From IMG/VR virus record IMGVR_UViG_3300029977_000003, positions 1 to 50,842 of that record: 50,842 bases of DNA, one strand, 5' to 3'. The notes under the pieces were generated by a model, which worked only from the letters and a program-made list of their open reading frames with translations, searched no databases and was not told the origin of the DNA. Within the stretch, counting starts at the first letter, position 1. Each line of letters begins with the position of its first letter. Positions 49,045-50,842 of this stretch are shown in pieces. This DNA comes from a virus. Made by a program: the position numbers and the translations under genes.

Positions 49045-49064
49045 ATGGGCGAAAGGAGGCGGAG

Positions 49065-49241
49065 ATGGACATAAGGATTTCGGCAATTGAGTATAGGGTG
49101 CTGTGCTTTGAGGCTTCTGGCGTTAAGGTCTGGGCCGATGAGGCCCAGATCATCAATGGCTCGCTCCACCTATACAAAAACGGTGGAGTAGTAGCCGTTT
49201 TCGAGCTTTCAAAGTTTGGTCCTCAAGAAAGGAGGGAGTGA
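49065..49241 (+). CDS. 58-aa early protein
   Basis: MDIRISAIEYRVLCFEASG then 'VKVWADEAQIINGSLHLYKN' and a final FGPQERRE. Beta-rich by appearance. It has the best promoter and ribosome site in the window, and its stop overlaps the next start (TGATG). No family recognised. First-expressed phage genes of this size often alter host functions; that is inference. Confidence 0.65.
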   Translation: MDIRISAIEYRVLCFEASGVKVWADEAQIINGSLHLYKNGGVVAVFELSKFGPQERRE

Positions 49242-49537
49242 TGTTGCGAGCGGTGATTTCAGGGGTGGATGAGAGGAATTTAGTGAAGCGGGCCGTCCTG
49301 TTCTGGGACGGTGCGGGGTGGTATGCCACAGGCACTCGCTGGGATTCGGTTCGTCGCGAATCCTATCTTGTGATCCAGTGTCTGTGTCGGGATCGAGATG
49401 CATACGATAAGGCTGCGCGAGAGGCCCGGAGTTGGTTTCTCGGTTCTCCGTTTTGGGCGGAGACGCCCGAGGAGGCGCTTCGCCCATACAAGGAAGTGGG
49501 GAGGGTGATTTATGATGATCATTCTGAAGTTTCTTGA
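49241..49537 (+). CDS. hypothetical early protein
   Basis: 98 aa from ATG 49241 (GTG 49238 also in frame). 'RAVLFWDGAGWYATGTRWDS', 'YLVIQCLCRDRDAYDKAARE', 'SWFLGSPFWAETPEEALRPY'. No family recognised. Overlaps the next gene by 23-26 bases. Confidence 0.6.
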   Translation: MLRAVISGVDERNLVKRAVLFWDGAGWYATGTRWDSVRRESYLVIQCLCRDRDAYDKAAREARSWFLGSPFWAETPEEALRPYKEVGRVIYDDHSEVS

Positions 49538-49799
49538 GATCGCACCGGGCGGAGATTTCGCTTTCGCTATCAGGGTCTATGATTCGAATAGCGGGACTCT
49601 CTGTCATGTTGGAACTGTCTGGGCTGATCGCATAATTGTCTCGTCTCAGCCACCCTATTTTGTCGTAACGCTGTTCACATCAGGAAACGCAAATTTTGTC
49701 GCTGTCGTGGATGAGATCGATCTCGCTTTGGCTCCTCCGGAACTTCGCGAGAAATTCCGGGCCCCGCGGGCTGATCTTCGGGCATGGGAGGTCGTATGA
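49515..49799 (+). CDS. hypothetical early protein
   Basis: 94 aa (ATG 49512 or 49515). Beta-rich: 'GDFAFAIRVYDSNSGTLCHV', 'GTVWADRIIVSSQPPYFVVT', 'NANFVAVVDEIDLALAPPEL'. No family recognised. GGGGAGGGTG site; stop overlaps a 14-codon frame. Confidence 0.6.
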   Translation: MIILKFLEIAPGGDFAFAIRVYDSNSGTLCHVGTVWADRIIVSSQPPYFVVTLFTSGNANFVAVVDEIDLALAPPELREKFRAPRADLRAWEVV

Positions 49800-49841
49800 G
49801 TCGCAATCCCTTTCAGGGTGGGATGGGGTTTTTCACCTGAT
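49797..49841 (+). CDS. 14-aa peptide (uncertain)
   Basis: ATGA overlap at 49797 opens MSRNPFQGGMGFFT. Coupling is the only support. The terminator follows 77 bases later. Confidence 0.25.
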
Positions 49842-49917
49842 CGACTGTTTGCGTTTGCTCGTTCTCGGGATTAGAATTGGGCGAATGCATTAGCCCTCCC
49901 TCATCCTTCCCTCCGGG

Positions 49918-49955
49918 ACGGGCCCAGGGCAAAACCTGGGCCCGTTTTATTTTCC
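49918..49955 (+). terminator. terminator of the 49.0-49.8 kb operon
   Basis: 11-bp perfect stem ACGGGCCCAGG/CCTGGGCCCGT, loop GCAAAA, then TTTATTTTCC. The U-tract is nearly the same as that of the 2682 terminator. Confidence 0.9.
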
Positions 49956-49962
49956 CTCCGAG

Positions 49963-49991
49963 TTGCAATTCTGAACGCTTTCTGATATAAT
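49963..49991 (+). promoter_or_regulatory. leaderless promoter of ComM-like gene
   Basis: TTGCAA (49963-49968), 17-bp spacer, TATAAT (49986-49991), six bases, ATG 49998. Confidence 0.75.
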
Positions 49992-49997
49992 TTCAGC

Positions 49998-50543
49998 ATG
50001 CTAAAATGGGAAGAGATCCCGGGAAATGAACACGTGAAGCGGGCCCTCGAGGTGGCTGCGGTTGGCTGCCATCCTGTTCTTTTCGTGCCTTTTGATATCG
50101 AACTCGCAGAGGATTTCGAAAAGTATGCCTCTTCACTTGGCGTTCAAGTTACGAAGATTGATCCATCTGAATTCGAGATTGACACTAAACTGCGCTTTTC
50201 AATTCCTATTCAGGTCGCAATCTTCACGCCGGAACCTTTTGAAATTGTGAGGCTAGTTGGATATGGCGCAAAGGGCGAGAATTTCGATGAGCTGAGGAAA
50301 CGGGTTGAAGAGGCCCGAGATTTCCGAAGGCGGGTTTCTGAGGTTTTCTCGGGGAAAGAAGATATCATTCTCGAAGACATCAAAACCTACGGGATCGGAT
50401 TGGGCCTATTCTTGAAAATGTTTCAGGTCGCCCGTTCTTGTGCAGCGCTCGAGAAGAATGAGAAAGTGGATGCTTGGCATTGGAAGGAAGCGCTTGCTCT
50501 CTGGCGTTCGGCTGAGCTCGCTTTGGCCGCCAAGAAAATTTAG
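49998..50543 (+). CDS. ComM/Mg-chelatase-like protein lacking Walker A
   Basis: 181 aa. The start 'WEEIPGNEHVKRALEVAAVG' and 'CHPVLFVPF' follow ComM/YifB ('GQE.AKRALEIAA.GGH..L..G'), but the expected GPPGSGKT loop is missing: after VLFV comes PFDIELAEDF. The C-terminal 'LFLKMFQVARSCAALEKNEK' and VDAWHWKEALALWR resemble the ComM C-terminal helical domain ('RILKVARTIADL'). Full ComM is ~500 aa, so this is a short, ATPase-dead version. It might bind host ComM-like hexamers or DNA. Distant similarity by eye only. Confidence 0.5.
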   Translation: MLKWEEIPGNEHVKRALEVAAVGCHPVLFVPFDIELAEDFEKYASSLGVQVTKIDPSEFEIDTKLRFSIPIQVAIFTPEPFEIVRLVGYGAKGENFDELRKRVEEARDFRRRVSEVFSGKEDIILEDIKTYGIGLGLFLKMFQVARSCAALEKNEKVDAWHWKEALALWRSAELALAAKKI

Positions 50544-50590
50544 CGGAATGTTTCGCGGAATGTTTTAGCGGAATGTTCTTCGGAATTTTT
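50544..50590 (+). repeat. CGGAATGTT tandem repeats
   Basis: CGGAATG(T)T starts at 50544, 50556, 50569 and 50581 (last copy CGGAATTTT), 12-13 bp apart. The same CGGAATG word occurs at 48714 and 48729. May be protein-binding sites related to the iterons at 48544. Confidence 0.6.
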
Positions 50591-50842
50591 CCTTGCCAGA
50601 TCCCGGTTGCTTTCTTGCGGTCCTAAATTTGGCAAGTTTTCCGAAATTGTTAAAAAATTCTTGAAATGTTGCAGGTGCAGCACATGCTGCATGTGTTGTA
50701 TGTGCCGCAATGGAAGCGGGTTTTCCATAGGTGCATGATTATACGCGATATTTTTCGAAAATGCAAGATGGAGGAGACATGAACGCGAGTCTAATCATGT
50801 TTTAACGCCCCACGCCCCACGCCCACGCCCACGCCCACGCCC
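50591..50842. other. right-edge non-coding region and GC repeat
   Basis: AT-rich to about 50800 with palindrome copy 2 (50681-50695) and TTTTCGAAAAT near 50747. An 8-codon frame (ATG 50779, site GGAGGAG) reads MNASLIMF. From 50806 the sequence is CCCCACG/CCCACG repeats to the edge, G-rich on the minus strand. Confidence 0.6.
50681..50695. promoter_or_regulatory. 15-bp palindrome, copy 2
   Basis: Identical CACATGCTGCATGTG to 48963-48977, here between the ComM-like gene and the right edge. The flanks also share GTGCNGC-like words. Confidence 0.5.

Overview
The window reads as one nearly complete genome of a tailed double-stranded DNA phage with a siphovirus-like layout. It has an 1882-residue tape measure, a tail-chaperone pair joined by a -1 frameshift, a DUF935-like portal, an XkdF-type prohead protease, a scaffold, an HK97-fold major capsid protein and a TerS/TerL pair. 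No host chromosomal genes, rRNA or integrase are visible. The host is probably an uncultivated, possibly thermophilic, diderm bacterium. The reasons are sigma70-like promoters (TTGACN, 17 bp, TAtAAT-like), many genes that look leaderless, an Hjc-like resolvase, ThyX, and a phage lipoprotein next to an outer-membrane-like protein. The host and lifestyle are inferences. Both ends of the window are GC-rich simple repeats, so they may be true termini or assembly breaks.

Layout. 0.39-17.9 kb runs rightward: a Zn-ribbon protein, a glycosyltransferase, tail chaperones, tape measure, tail tip, hub and fibres, then a structured RNA-like patch and a UDP-GlcNAc 2-epimerase. 17.9-22.2 kb runs leftward: PD-(D/E)XK nuclease, Sak4-like ATPase, DUF669 protein, one unknown, a secreted barrel-like protein, a lipoprotein and a holin-like protein. 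22.3-33.84 kb runs leftward and holds the tail tube, connectors, capsid, decoration, scaffold, protease fusion, a 1011-aa MBL/nucleotidyltransferase/ligase protein and the portal. 33.93-38.77 kb runs rightward: resolvase, terminase and primase-helicase, interrupted by two leftward genes, one a catalytically dead IS200-type transposase relative. 38.74-42.6 kb is a leftward early-type operon of small unknown genes with a winged-helix regulator. 42.68-46.93 kb runs rightward: ThyX, dCTP deaminase, a glycosyltransferase and a winged-helix putative initiator. 46.93-48.8 kb is a large non-coding region with terminators and 15-bp iterons, the best origin candidate. 48.8-50.5 kb holds small genes around a divergent promoter and a ComM-like protein lacking Walker A.

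How the genes fit together. ThyX plus dCTP deaminase supply dTMP. Primase-helicase, nuclease, Sak4 and resolvase serve recombination-linked replication. The early regulator sits beside a divergent promoter pair that shares one -35 element. The most unusual feature is a set of DNA-end-processing domains inside the capsid operon. A LigD-type 3'-phosphoesterase is fused to the prohead protease. The next gene fuses an ASCH-like domain, a metallo-beta-lactamase fold, a nucleotidyltransferase and an ATP-dependent DNA ligase. These could be packaged or used to repair or circularise genome ends. Base composition is G/T-rich on the + strand just right of the non-coding region (and, if the ends join, into the left edge) and C/A-rich just left of it, which supports an origin there.
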